Assembly (NCBI RefSeq): GCF_019331735.1
Contig: NZ_JAHBBH010000002.1
Coordinates: 124,001-188,000, forward strand
Direction: 5' to 3'
Length of the DNA stretch: 64,000 nucleotides
Source: Bifidobacterium miconis
GTDB taxonomy: Bacteria; Actinomycetota; Actinomycetes; Actinomycetales; Bifidobacteriaceae
The position numbers were made by a program, and so were the translations under genes. A model generated the notes under the pieces. The model was not told the DNA's origin. It searched no databases and was given only the letters and a program-made list of their open reading frames with translations. Shown here piece after piece: positions 52,018-61,300 of the stretch; within the stretch, counting starts at the first letter, position 1, and every line of letters begins with the position of its first letter.

Positions 52018-53508
52018 TTACTTCTTCGCCGACGAACGGCGCTTCTTGCGGTGCTGCTGCGTCGCGTCGTCGTCATCGTAGTAGTAGTTGCCGTAGCTGC
52101 TCGTCTTCTTGCCTTCCTTCGCGAAGTTGAAGACGAAGCCGGTCACGGACACGCCGAGGTTGTCGAGCTGGGATGCGATGTCGCGCAGCTCGCGCTTGTC
52201 GGTCACGTCACGGCCGGAGACGAGCACGATGCCGCTGCCCATCGCGCCGAACACGGCGGCGTCGTTGGCGACGATCATCGGCGAGGTGTCGATGATCACG
52301 TAGTCGTACTGGGTGAGCGCCTGGCGGATCAGCTCCTTCATCGTCGCGGAGTTGAGCAGCGCGGACGCGTTCGGCGGCTTCGGGCCGGCCGGCATGATGT
52401 GCAGGTTCGGCTTCCAGTAGCGCTGCACGACGTCCTTGACGGACGCCTGACCGGACAGCACGTGCGCGAGGCCGGCGTTGCCTTCGAGCGAGAGCTTGTC
52501 GGCCACGGACGGGTGGCGCAGATCGGCGTCGATGAGCAGCACGCTCGCGCCGTTTTCGGCGAGCGTCGCGGCGATGTTCGCGGACGTGGTGGTCTTGCCC
52601 TCGTTCGGGCTGACGGACGAGATGACGATCAGGCGCGCGTTGGTGCCCTCGACCGGCGCGGTGAACGATAGGTTGGTGCGCACGCGGCGGTATTCCTCGG
52701 CGATGGAGCTGCTCGGCGCGGACACGATGACCGGCACGGGCTGCTTGAGCGCCTCGTCGTCCGGAATACGGCCCATGATCGGCGCGTCGATGATCTCCTG
52801 CAAGTCGTGCGCCTCCTGCACCTTGGTGGACAGCAGGTCGCGGATCAGCGCGACGAACACGGCGAGGATCGCGCCGACGACCAGACCGATCGCCATGTTG
52901 AGCGCCACCTTCGGCGAGCTCGGCGAGGTCGGTTCGGTGGCCTGCTGCACGATCGACAGCGTGACCGGCGACTTCTGGTCGGAGGCGTACAGCGAGTTCT
53001 CGACGACGCTCTTGAGCGACTTGGCGACGTTGTTGGCGATGGTGGCCGACTGCTGCGGCGACGAATCCTCCACGGTGATGTTCACGAACGCGGTGTTGGT
53101 CGGGTTGGAGACGGTCAGCTGCTGGCCGAGCTGCTCGACGGTCACGTTCAGGCCGAGATCGTCGATGACCGGCTGGAGCACCGCTTCGGTGGTGGTCAGC
53201 GTCGGGTACGACTTGATCTGGTTGGCGATGTACGAGCTCGCGTTGTTGACGGAGGAAATGTCATCGCTGTTGGCTGAGGTCTGGCTGTACGTGGCGAACA
53301 GCTGGGTCGTGGCCGAGTACTTCGGCGGCACGAGCAGCGTGTACGCGCACACGGCCGCGAACACCACGACGAACGTGATGATGGCCGAGATGAGATGCTT
53401 GCGGATGATGCGCAGCATGTCCATGAGCGTGACGCCGCCGTCACGCTGCTCAATGGCTTCTGCGGGCATCTGGCCCTGCATCGGTTCGCTTTTTTCTGCG
53501 GAAACCAC
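52018..53508 (-). CDS. Fused Wzz chain-length regulator / BY-type tyrosine kinase
   Basis: This 496-residue exopolysaccharide regulator has a Wzz domain between two membrane helices (about 38-60 and 200-222, extracellular loop between) and a cytoplasmic BY-kinase with Walker A SPNEGKTTT (about residue 300), Walker A' VLLIDADLRHPS and Walker B YVIIDTSP. A C-terminal tyrosine cluster (SSYGNYYYDDDD) would be the autophosphorylation site. In many Gram-positives the two parts are separate proteins; here they are fused as in Gram-negative Wzc. The GTG at 53508 follows AGGGAG, better than the TTG six codons upstream. Confidence 0.95.
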   Translation of the reverse strand: MVSAEKSEPMQGQMPAEAIEQRDGGVTLMDMLRIIRKHLISAIITFVVVFAAVCAYTLLVPPKYSATTQLFATYSQTSANSDDISSVNNASSYIANQIKSYPTLTTTEAVLQPVIDDLGLNVTVEQLGQQLTVSNPTNTAFVNITVEDSSPQQSATIANNVAKSLKSVVENSLYASDQKSPVTLSIVQQATEPTSPSSPKVALNMAIGLVVGAILAVFVALIRDLLSTKVQEAHDLQEIIDAPIMGRIPDDEALKQPVPVIVSAPSSSIAEEYRRVRTNLSFTAPVEGTNARLIVISSVSPNEGKTTTSANIAATLAENGASVLLIDADLRHPSVADKLSLEGNAGLAHVLSGQASVKDVVQRYWKPNLHIMPAGPKPPNASALLNSATMKELIRQALTQYDYVIIDTSPMIVANDAAVFGAMGSGIVLVSGRDVTDKRELRDIASQLDNLGVSVTGFVFNFAKEGKKTSSYGNYYYDDDDATQQHRKKRRSSAKK

Positions 53509-53753
53509 GAGGCTCTCCCTCTTCAATCAATGTGCACACAAAACGAAATCAATCGTATCAAGATGCGTGTACCCCCTACACGGTCTGCCCATTTTTCGCA
53601 TCGCTCGACTTGATCTGTCCATTCGTCCCGATCACCGTTTCCATATTCCTTCCAGTGCTGGCGGCAGCCTCGTGCGCGGCGCATCCGACACCGTACCCAC
53701 ACATTCGCTTGGTACAGTGGCTCACGGAAATCGACCGGAAGGAAAATCCGAGC

Positions 53754-55187
53754 ATGTCCTCCAACACATCCCAGCCAATCGCGTCCGCCGCATCATCCGC
53801 ACCATCCACGCCCACCGGGCCGCCCGTATCCGGGCACATCGCGGACCTGCCGTCCGGCGCGCTCACGGAACGGGTGTCGCGCATCACCGTCACCCCGTCG
53901 GATCTGCTGCTGTTCGCGGCGGTCGCAACGCTGCCGTTCGACGGCACCAAGCTCGGCGTGCCGCTGCCGTACTGGACGCCGATCGCGCCGTGGCTGTTCG
54001 CCGCGTACGCGATCGTCAACGCGCGCTATCTGCGCGACACGATGCGTCGCTTCCTGCCGTTTTTCCTGTTGCCGCTGCTGCTGGTCACGATGTCGTTCTA
54101 CGGATGGCGCACGATCGGCGTGCATGCGATTCCGCTGGCCAAGTCGCTGCTGTCGTTGCTCTTGGGATTGTCGTGCCTTGCGTCGCTGGACATCGGCATC
54201 AGGCTGAAAAAAGTGCCGGTCCGCACGCTGCTGACGACGCTGTTCGCCGCATACATGCTCGCATTATTCACCGGCGTGCTGCAATACGTGGCGTTGGAAA
54301 GCCACTGGAATTGGCAGCGCGTGCGCGCGTATTTCTGGAATCTCATCTACCGCTATTACGCGTCGATTCGTCCACAATTCCTGTTTGCGGAGCCGAGTTA
54401 TATCGGCATGCATTTGTTCGGCGTATTGCTGCCGGTGTATTGGCTGACACGCGACCGCAGGATCGGCGCGCTGGTGCCCGCGTTCGCGGTCGCCGCGATC
54501 GCGATGGGTTCGGGCACGCGCATCGTGCTGGATTCGATCGTCGCCGCGTTCCTATGGATCGTCGGCACGGTGAATTTCCGTTCGCGCAAGGTGACGGCCG
54601 GATTCGTCGGCGCGCTGAGCCTGATGGCGGCGGGCGGCGCGAGCGCGCTGATGTTCGATTCGCGGTTGAACGCGCTTGCCACGAGGGGATTGTTGTCCGG
54701 AGACGGTTCGATGAGCGCGCGTATTTTCCATATGCTGGCTCCGATGTGGGCGTGGAAGCATGATCTGCGGCATCTGCTGTTCGGTTGGGGCTCGGGCAAT
54801 ATCGCGGATGCCGTGCGCACCGGATATGCGGGCGCGCGTCGCTGGTACGACGCGCACGGCGGCATGGCGAATCAGGAAATCGACGGGTTGGCCAATCCTC
54901 CGGCCGACACGTTCACGATGAGCGCCTACGCGAGTTTCATCACCGAATTCGGATTGCTGTGCTTCGCGGCATTGCTGCTGCTGATTGTGCTGCATGTCAC
55001 GCGTTGCCATGCGTGGAATAGGCTGACGATATGCTGGCTGATTTTGGTCGCGTATTTGTACGTGCAATTCGAATCGTACGCGTTTTATGCGATTCCGCTG
55101 CTGCTGTGGGGCGTGACGATATTGGGGAATGATATTTTCCATAATGATTCTTGTACATCGGCGAATATGCGGTCGAAAATAGACTAG
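53754..55187 (+). CDS. O-antigen ligase/polymerase-like membrane protein (Wzy-like)
   Basis: This 477-residue protein has about ten or more membrane helices and a long external loop before the C-terminus, the layout of Wzy/O-antigen ligase proteins that polymerise or attach polysaccharide repeat units. Supporting segments are AEPSYIGMHLFGVLLPVYWL, GSGTRIVLDSIVAAFLWIVG and HLLFGWGSGNIADAV. The first 60 residues are Ser/Pro/Ala-rich and cytoplasmic. ATG 53754 was chosen; the frame is open upstream to 53532. It is divergent from the Wzz/BY-kinase, fitting an exopolysaccharide locus. No glycosyltransferases are in the window. Confidence 0.85.
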   Translation: MSSNTSQPIASAASSAPSTPTGPPVSGHIADLPSGALTERVSRITVTPSDLLLFAAVATLPFDGTKLGVPLPYWTPIAPWLFAAYAIVNARYLRDTMRRFLPFFLLPLLLVTMSFYGWRTIGVHAIPLAKSLLSLLLGLSCLASLDIGIRLKKVPVRTLLTTLFAAYMLALFTGVLQYVALESHWNWQRVRAYFWNLIYRYYASIRPQFLFAEPSYIGMHLFGVLLPVYWLTRDRRIGALVPAFAVAAIAMGSGTRIVLDSIVAAFLWIVGTVNFRSRKVTAGFVGALSLMAAGGASALMFDSRLNALATRGLLSGDGSMSARIFHMLAPMWAWKHDLRHLLFGWGSGNIADAVRTGYAGARRWYDAHGGMANQEIDGLANPPADTFTMSAYASFITEFGLLCFAALLLLIVLHVTRCHAWNRLTICWLILVAYLYVQFESYAFYAIPLLLWGVTILGNDIFHNDSCTSANMRSKID

Positions 55188-55238
55188 AATATATATTGTT
55201 ATTGTTCATGATATTCGTCGCCTATTCAAGGAGTTATT

Positions 55239-55673
55239 ATGGCGTCTTTGCTGCAGGGTTTTGAAGAGGTCAAGCTGGTCAAGCCGCTTGGCAAAACCGT
55301 GATGACCATTACCGATTCGGCGGTTCGATTCAATAAGGCCACCGCCGAGGCGCTTGGCTTCCCCACGTTCGTGAAGGTGCTCATCAACGACCGCACCAAG
55401 CAGATCGCCGTCACCCCGGCCACCACCAAGGCCGACAACGCCATCAAGTTCAGCAAGGCCGAAGGCAAGCAGACGGCGTCAATCAGCATCAAGGACGCCA
55501 CCGTCGTGTCCGCCATCGCTCCGTACTTCACGCTGGAGGAGGCTCCGGAGGGCGAGATCGCCTACGTGTCCGTCGCCGGCACCCCCTATCAGGGCGACAA
55601 GGTCGTCATCTTCAACGTCGCCGACGCCACCCCCGGCACCATGAAGCGCCGCGGCCGCAAGAAGGCCGCCTGA
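55239..55673 (+). CDS. Small basic protein of unknown function
   Basis: This 144-residue soluble protein is not recognised. It has a hydrophilic N-terminus (MASLLQGFEEVKLVKPLGKT), alternating beta/alpha pattern with FVKVLINDRTKQIAVTPA, and a strongly basic C-terminus (MKRRGRKKAA) that could bind nucleic acid. AAGGAG precedes ATG 55239, and the upstream 50 bases are very AT-rich (AATATATATTGTT), suggesting a promoter. Codon use in the later part is GCC/ACC/AAG-biased, consistent with good expression. It has its own terminator. Confidence 0.8.
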   Translation: MASLLQGFEEVKLVKPLGKTVMTITDSAVRFNKATAEALGFPTFVKVLINDRTKQIAVTPATTKADNAIKFSKAEGKQTASISIKDATVVSAIAPYFTLEEAPEGEIAYVSVAGTPYQGDKVVIFNVADATPGTMKRRGRKKAA

Positions 55674-55706
55674 TTCTCGGCCTTCTCTTCTCTGCCTCTG
55701 TATGCA

Positions 55707-55757
55707 CAAAGAAGGGTGGTGAGCTTCCCCGCGAGGGAAGCCCACCACCCTTCTTTT
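55707..55757. terminator. Strong terminator after the small basic protein gene
   Basis: AAAGAAGGGTGGTG and CCACCACCCTTCTTTT flank an inner hairpin AGCTTCCC / GGGAAGC. The plus strand ends in TTTT; the other side has TTT, so it may also serve the convergent gene. Confidence 0.88.
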
Positions 55758-55784
55758 GCTATTCAACGCCAATCAACCCACAGG

Positions 55785-55885
55785 AGCTCCCTCTGACGAG
55801 GGAGCTGTCACGGCTCCAGCCGTGACTGAGGGAGAGATGCGGCACGACAGTGCCGCAGCATTAACGACATCGTGCGCAGCGCGAT
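55785..55885. repeat. Four-hairpin modular repeat (GCTCCCTC family), copy D
   Basis: AGCTCCCTC...GAGGGAGCT (55785-55806), GTCACGGCTCCAGCCGTGAC (55807-55826), TGCGGCACGACAGTGCCGCA (55838-55857) and ATCGTGCGCAGCGCGAT (55869-55885) repeat the module order of copy A at 28025. Hairpins 2-4 have different arm sequences that still pair. Confidence 0.75.
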
Positions 55886-55897
55886 TCCGCCCTCGTC

Positions 55898-57838
55898 TCA
55901 CTGCACCGCCAAGCTACCATCCTCGTTCCACACCGGCGCATCGGTGCTGCCGCTGTCGGTACCACTGTCAGTCGAGCCGCCGTTCTCGTCGGTACCAGTG
56001 CCCCCGTTATCGGTGCTGCCGCCGTTGTCCGTTCCGTTGTCGGTGGAGCCGCCATTATCGGTGGTGCCGCCGCCGTTCGAGCCGCCGTTGTTGGAGCTGT
56101 TGGAACCGCCGTTGCTTCCGGAGCCGCTGCCGTTGCTCGACGTGCCGCCGTTGTTGGAGGACGTGCCGCCATTCGACGGCGTCTGCGTGTTCTGCTGCGT
56201 TTGCTGTCCGGCGGCGCCGCCCGTCGTCGTGCCATTGTTGGTAGTGTCGCCGGTTCCGGTGCCGGTTCCATCGGTCGTGCCGGTTCCGTCGGTGGTCGTA
56301 CCGTCGCCCGTCGCGGTGCCGCCGGCCGCCGCGTCAATGGACGCGTTCACGTCGTCGCTGGCCGTCTGCAGTCCCTTCAGGGCCTTCTTCATGGCCGCGG
56401 TGTCGGGCTTGTCCTGCTTGAGCAGCGCGTTCGCCGTGTCGATCGCCTGCTGCAGCGCCTGTCGGGTCGCGTCGTCGGCGACCGCGCCTTCGCTGTCAGT
56501 CAGCAGCGTCTGCGCGTCGTCGAACGCGGACTGCAGCTGCTTCTTGGCTGCGGTGCGATCGGCTTCGGTCTTCTTGTCGTAGCTTGCGGTCACGGCCTTG
56601 ACGGCGTTCGTGACGGTCTGCGCGGCCTGCTTGGCCGTGTCGGTCGCCGTGCGCGCGGCCGTGGCGCGCTGCACGAGCACGCCGACGCTCAGGTCGGCGT
56701 CGCAATGCTTGACATCGTCCATGTTCTGCGCGTCGGCGACGGCCTGCTTGAGCGTGGTCAGTGTCGAGGCGTCGGCCACTTGGCTGGCCTTGTACGATTG
56801 CGCGGTTTTCGCGTCGGCGAGCGCGGTTTCGAGCGTTTTCGCCGCGTCGCTGTAGTCGGAGTAAGCCGCCTGGCATGCGGCGAGACGATCCGTGTCCGAC
56901 GTGCCTTCGCGGCGGGAATTCCAGACGATCACGCCTGCGACGAGCGCGACCACGGCGACGATGGACACCGCCGCGGTGACGACGATCTTGGGGTTGAACG
57001 GCAGTTCGCGCGTGAGCGAGTCGTCCGGCTTCACGTCGCTTTCGGTGGGGGCGACCACCGGCGCATCGTCAACTTTGGCGAAGTCCTCGCCGGCGTTGTC
57101 GAGACGGACGGCGGGCTGCATGACCTGCGTCGCCGCGTCGCCCGCGGCGGCGTTCGGCATGATGCCAAGCCCCGGAGTCAGCGGCAGTCCGGCGTCGGGG
57201 ATGACCGTCGTCTCCTGCTCGGCGTTCGTCTCGTCGGTCGCCGGCATGACGCGCGTTGCGGAGTCCGCCGCGGCGGGCTGCGGAACCGCCGACGACGGTT
57301 TGTCCGCGGCATCCTTCGCGCTGTCGGCACCGCCGTGCGCACCGGCAATCGGACCGAGCGACGGAATCGGCGGCAGGTCGGGCAGCACCGGCTTGTTGCG
57401 GGCGTTTTCCAACAGCGACGACGGCAGCGTGACCGTGGGAATCTCCACGGACGGAATGTCCGACGGGAAGTCGACCGTCGACGCGTCCAGCAGCGGGGCG
57501 CCCACGTCGGGCAGCACCGTGGTCTGCGAGTCGTCCTGCGGTTCGTTCGAACCATCTGCCGACGCTTCATCCGATACTTCGGATGCGCCGGATGCGCCGG
57601 CGGCCCCGTCCGACTTCTTTTCCGTCTTTTCCGTCGTCGCATTGACCGGAGGCACCACCACCGTGGGCGCCGCCGCATCGTCGACGGACGCGACCGCCGC
57701 GTCGCCGGTATCCGCCGATTGCGGTCCGGCCACCGGCTGGTCATCGTCCCCGTCGATCGACGGGAAGCTCAGATCAACGTCCTTCGCCGGATCCTCCTCG
57801 TTCTCGTCAGCCGGCGCAAGCCATTCATCATCCAACAC
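55898..57838 (-). CDS. Membrane-anchored protein with TxVxP motifs and low-complexity exterior
   Basis: This 646-residue protein has a long acidic cytoplasmic N-terminus (1-280), a transmembrane helix (about 284-306, VVTAAVSIVAVVALVAGVIV), a helical extracellular part rich in Ala/Lys/Asp (about 310-490, FIVAR-like coiled coil), and a C-terminal Gly/Ser/Thr/Asn/Asp tract (490-640, GGSTDNGTDNGG type). The cytoplasmic part has four similar Thr motifs: TTVLP (106), TRVMP (195), TTVIP (210) and TQVMQP (237), which look like kinase/FHA target sites. GTG 57838 is the likely start; its ribosome site is weak. The function is unknown. Confidence 0.8.
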   Translation of the reverse strand: MLDDEWLAPADENEEDPAKDVDLSFPSIDGDDDQPVAGPQSADTGDAAVASVDDAAAPTVVVPPVNATTEKTEKKSDGAAGASGASEVSDEASADGSNEPQDDSQTTVLPDVGAPLLDASTVDFPSDIPSVEIPTVTLPSSLLENARNKPVLPDLPPIPSLGPIAGAHGGADSAKDAADKPSSAVPQPAAADSATRVMPATDETNAEQETTVIPDAGLPLTPGLGIMPNAAAGDAATQVMQPAVRLDNAGEDFAKVDDAPVVAPTESDVKPDDSLTRELPFNPKIVVTAAVSIVAVVALVAGVIVWNSRREGTSDTDRLAACQAAYSDYSDAAKTLETALADAKTAQSYKASQVADASTLTTLKQAVADAQNMDDVKHCDADLSVGVLVQRATAARTATDTAKQAAQTVTNAVKAVTASYDKKTEADRTAAKKQLQSAFDDAQTLLTDSEGAVADDATRQALQQAIDTANALLKQDKPDTAAMKKALKGLQTASDDVNASIDAAAGGTATGDGTTTDGTGTTDGTGTGTGDTTNNGTTTGGAAGQQTQQNTQTPSNGGTSSNNGGTSSNGSGSGSNGGSNSSNNGGSNGGGTTDNGGSTDNGTDNGGSTDNGGTGTDENGGSTDSGTDSGSTDAPVWNEDGSLAVQ

Positions 57839-58322
57839 TGCGCAACACCCATTCCCATGTCAAACCGCGGCCTCGCCGCAAACCCTACAATCCCCGCCCA
57901 TCATACTAGCCACCCCCTATGGTTGCACGGGTCGGGATCGCCTCCATTCCGGCCCTTGAGCGGACGCTTCCGGCCACGGTCCACTGCAAAGCGCGCAAGG
58001 CGACGCCACATCGATGATTACGTTTGCAAATGAATACTTTTCACGTTACTGTCAACATGCATAATTGCGCCACTCTGAATTGACAACATTCGCATACACT
58101 CGTACCATAGAACACCAAGAGCACCGCAAAGACGCTGCGAGAAGCACGACCTTGCATCATCGGAACGAGCCGAAAACCAAAAGTTATAGGCTTAGGCCGC
58201 GCTTTGCTCCCACCCATCAACGCACTGCTGCCAACGTATCCAATCTCATCATCCACACTTCGTTGTCACCGTAATGATAACGATAGCATCAGTGTACCCA
58301 AATCAACCCGCAAAGGAGCACC
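57839..58322. other. 484-bp divergent promoter region of amylase and anchored protein
   Basis: This region is more AT-rich than the genes. It contains the candidate amylase promoter (58080-58108) and ACGTTTGCAAA (58020-58030), a half-site like those of LacI/MalR-type operators, but no complete operator was identified. No gene is visible. Confidence 0.5.
58080..58108 (+). promoter_or_regulatory. Candidate amylase promoter
   Basis: TTGACA (58080-58085), a 17-nt spacer and TACCAT (58103-58108) would start transcription near 58115, leaving a leader of about 208 nt before the amylase ATG. Confidence 0.5.
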
Positions 58323-61300
58323 ATGACCACCGGATATCCGCCGGATTCACAGGATTCACCACAGAACGCCGCCCCTGCCAGCCCGTCAAGCCAGCGCTAC
58401 GGCAGCCCGCAGCCGCACCGCCGCTCCCCCATCGCCAAGATCAGCACCAAGGCCGTGGCATGGCTGGCCGCGGCCGCCACGCTGTTCGGCGGCATGTCCG
58501 TCGCCACCATGTCGGCCAGCGCGGACACGGCAGTGACCGACAGCTACGCCAACACCCGGGGCAACGCCTCGTTCGAAGCCGCGCGCGAGAAGTACGGCCT
58601 GACCGAATCCATGGATTCCGGCGCCATCCTGCACGCATGGATGTGGTCGTTCGACACCATCAGAAAGAACATGGCCGCCATCGCCGAGGCCGGCTACACG
58701 TCCGTGCAGACCGAACCGATGAGCCATATCAAGGTCAACGAGGCCAACGGCAAGAAGTTCACCGAAAACTGGTACTACGTCTACCAGCCCATCAGCACCA
58801 GCATCGGCAACTTCGTGGTCGGCACCGAAGACGACCTCAAGGCGCTCACCGCCGAGGCGCACAAGTACGGCGTGCGCATCATCGTCGACGTGGTCGCCAA
58901 CCACTTCACCTCCGACTGGAACGCCATCGACTCCAGCTGGAAGGACACCAGCCTGTTCCACAAGCGCTCCAACTGCTCGGGTGCGAACGGCGACAACATC
59001 AACTATTCCAACCGCTGGCAGGTCACCCAGTGCCACCTGCTCGGCCTGTGGGACATCAATACGCAAAACCAGACCGCCGCGAACAAGATGAAGGAATTCC
59101 TCGTACAGGCCGTCGCGGACGGCGTCGACGGCTTCCGCTTCGACGCGGCCAAGCACGTCGAGCTGCCGGACGAGCTGGGCGAGCATTCGGTCTACTGGGA
59201 CACGATTCTGCAGAACGGCGCGCAGTACCAGTACGGCGAGGTGCTGCAGGGCGATTCCAGCCTGAACTACAAGGGCTACGCCGACCTGTTCGCCAAGTAT
59301 TCGGCTGACGGCGGCGGCAACACCGCGTCCAGCTACGGCCAGACGGTCCGCTCGGCCATCCGCAACGGCAACCTGAGCGCCGGCACGCTGAGCAATCTCA
59401 GCACCGGCGGCGCGAAGAACGACCAGCTCGTCACCTGGGTCGAATCGCACGACAACTACGCGAACGGCGACAAGGAATCCACGTACCTCAACGACTATCA
59501 GCTCAAGATGGGCTGGGCGCTCGTCGCCTCCCGCCAGGCCGGCGCGCCGTTGTATTTCAACCGTCCGGTCGGCTCCGGCGGCTCGAACCCGCAGTTCGCG
59601 GAGCGGAGTCAGCTCGGCGACGCGGGCGACGACATGTGGAAGGACAAGTCCGTCGTGGCGGTCAACCACTTCCGCAACGCGATGGACGGCGAGGCCGAGT
59701 ATCTGCGCAACTGCAACGGCCAGAACTCCTGCCTGATGGTCGAGCGGTACGTGTCCGACGGCAATCATGCGAACGACGGCGTGGTGATCGCGAACATGGG
59801 CGGCGACCAGAGCCTGGTCGGATCGGCCACCACGCTGGACGACGGCACGTACCAGGATCAGGTCAACGGCGGCACCATCACCGTCGCGAGCGGCAAGATC
59901 ACGGCCGGAACCGCCAAGGGCAACGCCGTGAGCGTTTACTACGACGCGTCCGGTTCGACCGCCAAGGTCGCGTCCGTCTCCGCCACCGCGTCCACGTCGT
60001 TCAGCACCGACACCGCCACGGTCACGCTGTACGCGAAGAACGTGAAGAACGCCAAGTACGCCACGTCCGAGGGCAAGTCCGGTTCGTTCAAGGACGGCGA
60101 CACCATCGAGGTCGGCGGCTCCCTGAAGGTCGGCGGGAAAGTCACCGTGACCGTCACCGCCACCAACGCGCAGACCGGCGAAACGCTCACGAACACGTAC
60201 ACATACACGAAGACGGAGGTCGAGGCGCAGCATCTCGCCAGCCAGTACCAGACCAAGACGAACGCCGCGAAGAAGACCATCACGGTCGACGGCAAGATGA
60301 ACGACTGGGACAGCTCGATGATCATCGCGCAGGGCGCCGCGAACGACGACCCGCGCGTGTACCGCCCGAACTCGATGTACGAGGTGCCGATCGACCTGTA
60401 CACGCTGTATGGCACGTACGACGACGACAACCTGTACCTGATGTGGGAGATGACCAACGTGCAGGACGTGGTCGCGCCGAACGACAACTATCCGCTGTCG
60501 CAGGGCACGCTGTTCAACACCATGAACGTCCCGTTCTTCTTCGCATTCGACACTGGCGACAGCTCCACGCGCATCGGCAAGAGCGCGCAGCTGAACACCG
60601 GCGGCACGCTGTGGGACAGTGGCATCACGTGGCAGAACAAGCTCAACAAGGTGCTCGCGATCTCCACGAACGGCGCGAACGGTCCGTGGATCTACGGCGG
60701 AGGCAGCGACGGCCTCAACGCGAACGCGCAGTACGGACCGGCGGCCAACAAGAAGACCGAGACCAAGAAGTCCGGCATCGCGTTCAAGTACGGGACCGGC
60801 ATCCTGAGCTCGCAGGTCAACGGCATCGACGGCGCGTACGGCACCAACAACGGCCGCGTGCCCGGCGACATGAAGTCCGGTTCGAGCGCGAAGTGGGTCA
60901 ACTTCAACGAGAAGGGCCACAATTCGTCCACGATGGACTTCCACTACGAGATGTCCGTTCCGCTGAGCGAGCTGGGCACCGACGCGGCGACGATCGCGAA
61001 GAGCGGTCTCGGCGTGCAGCTCGTCGCCACGATGGGCAAGTCCGGCATGGACGCGCTGCCGTACGATCTCGCGGTGAACGACAACGCCGATCTCGACGAT
61101 TCGGCCGGTTCGCAGGAGAACAACAGCTTCGAGAAGTCCGATCCGGACAACTTCACCGTGAACTTCGCGCGCATCGGCGGTTCGGATGACTCCGGTTCCG
61201 GCGAGGGTAAGGACGATACCGTGAAGGTGACGTCCGTGGCGATCTCCGGCGACGGCGTGTCTGACGGCAAGCTGAACGTCGACTTGGCCGACGGCACGAC

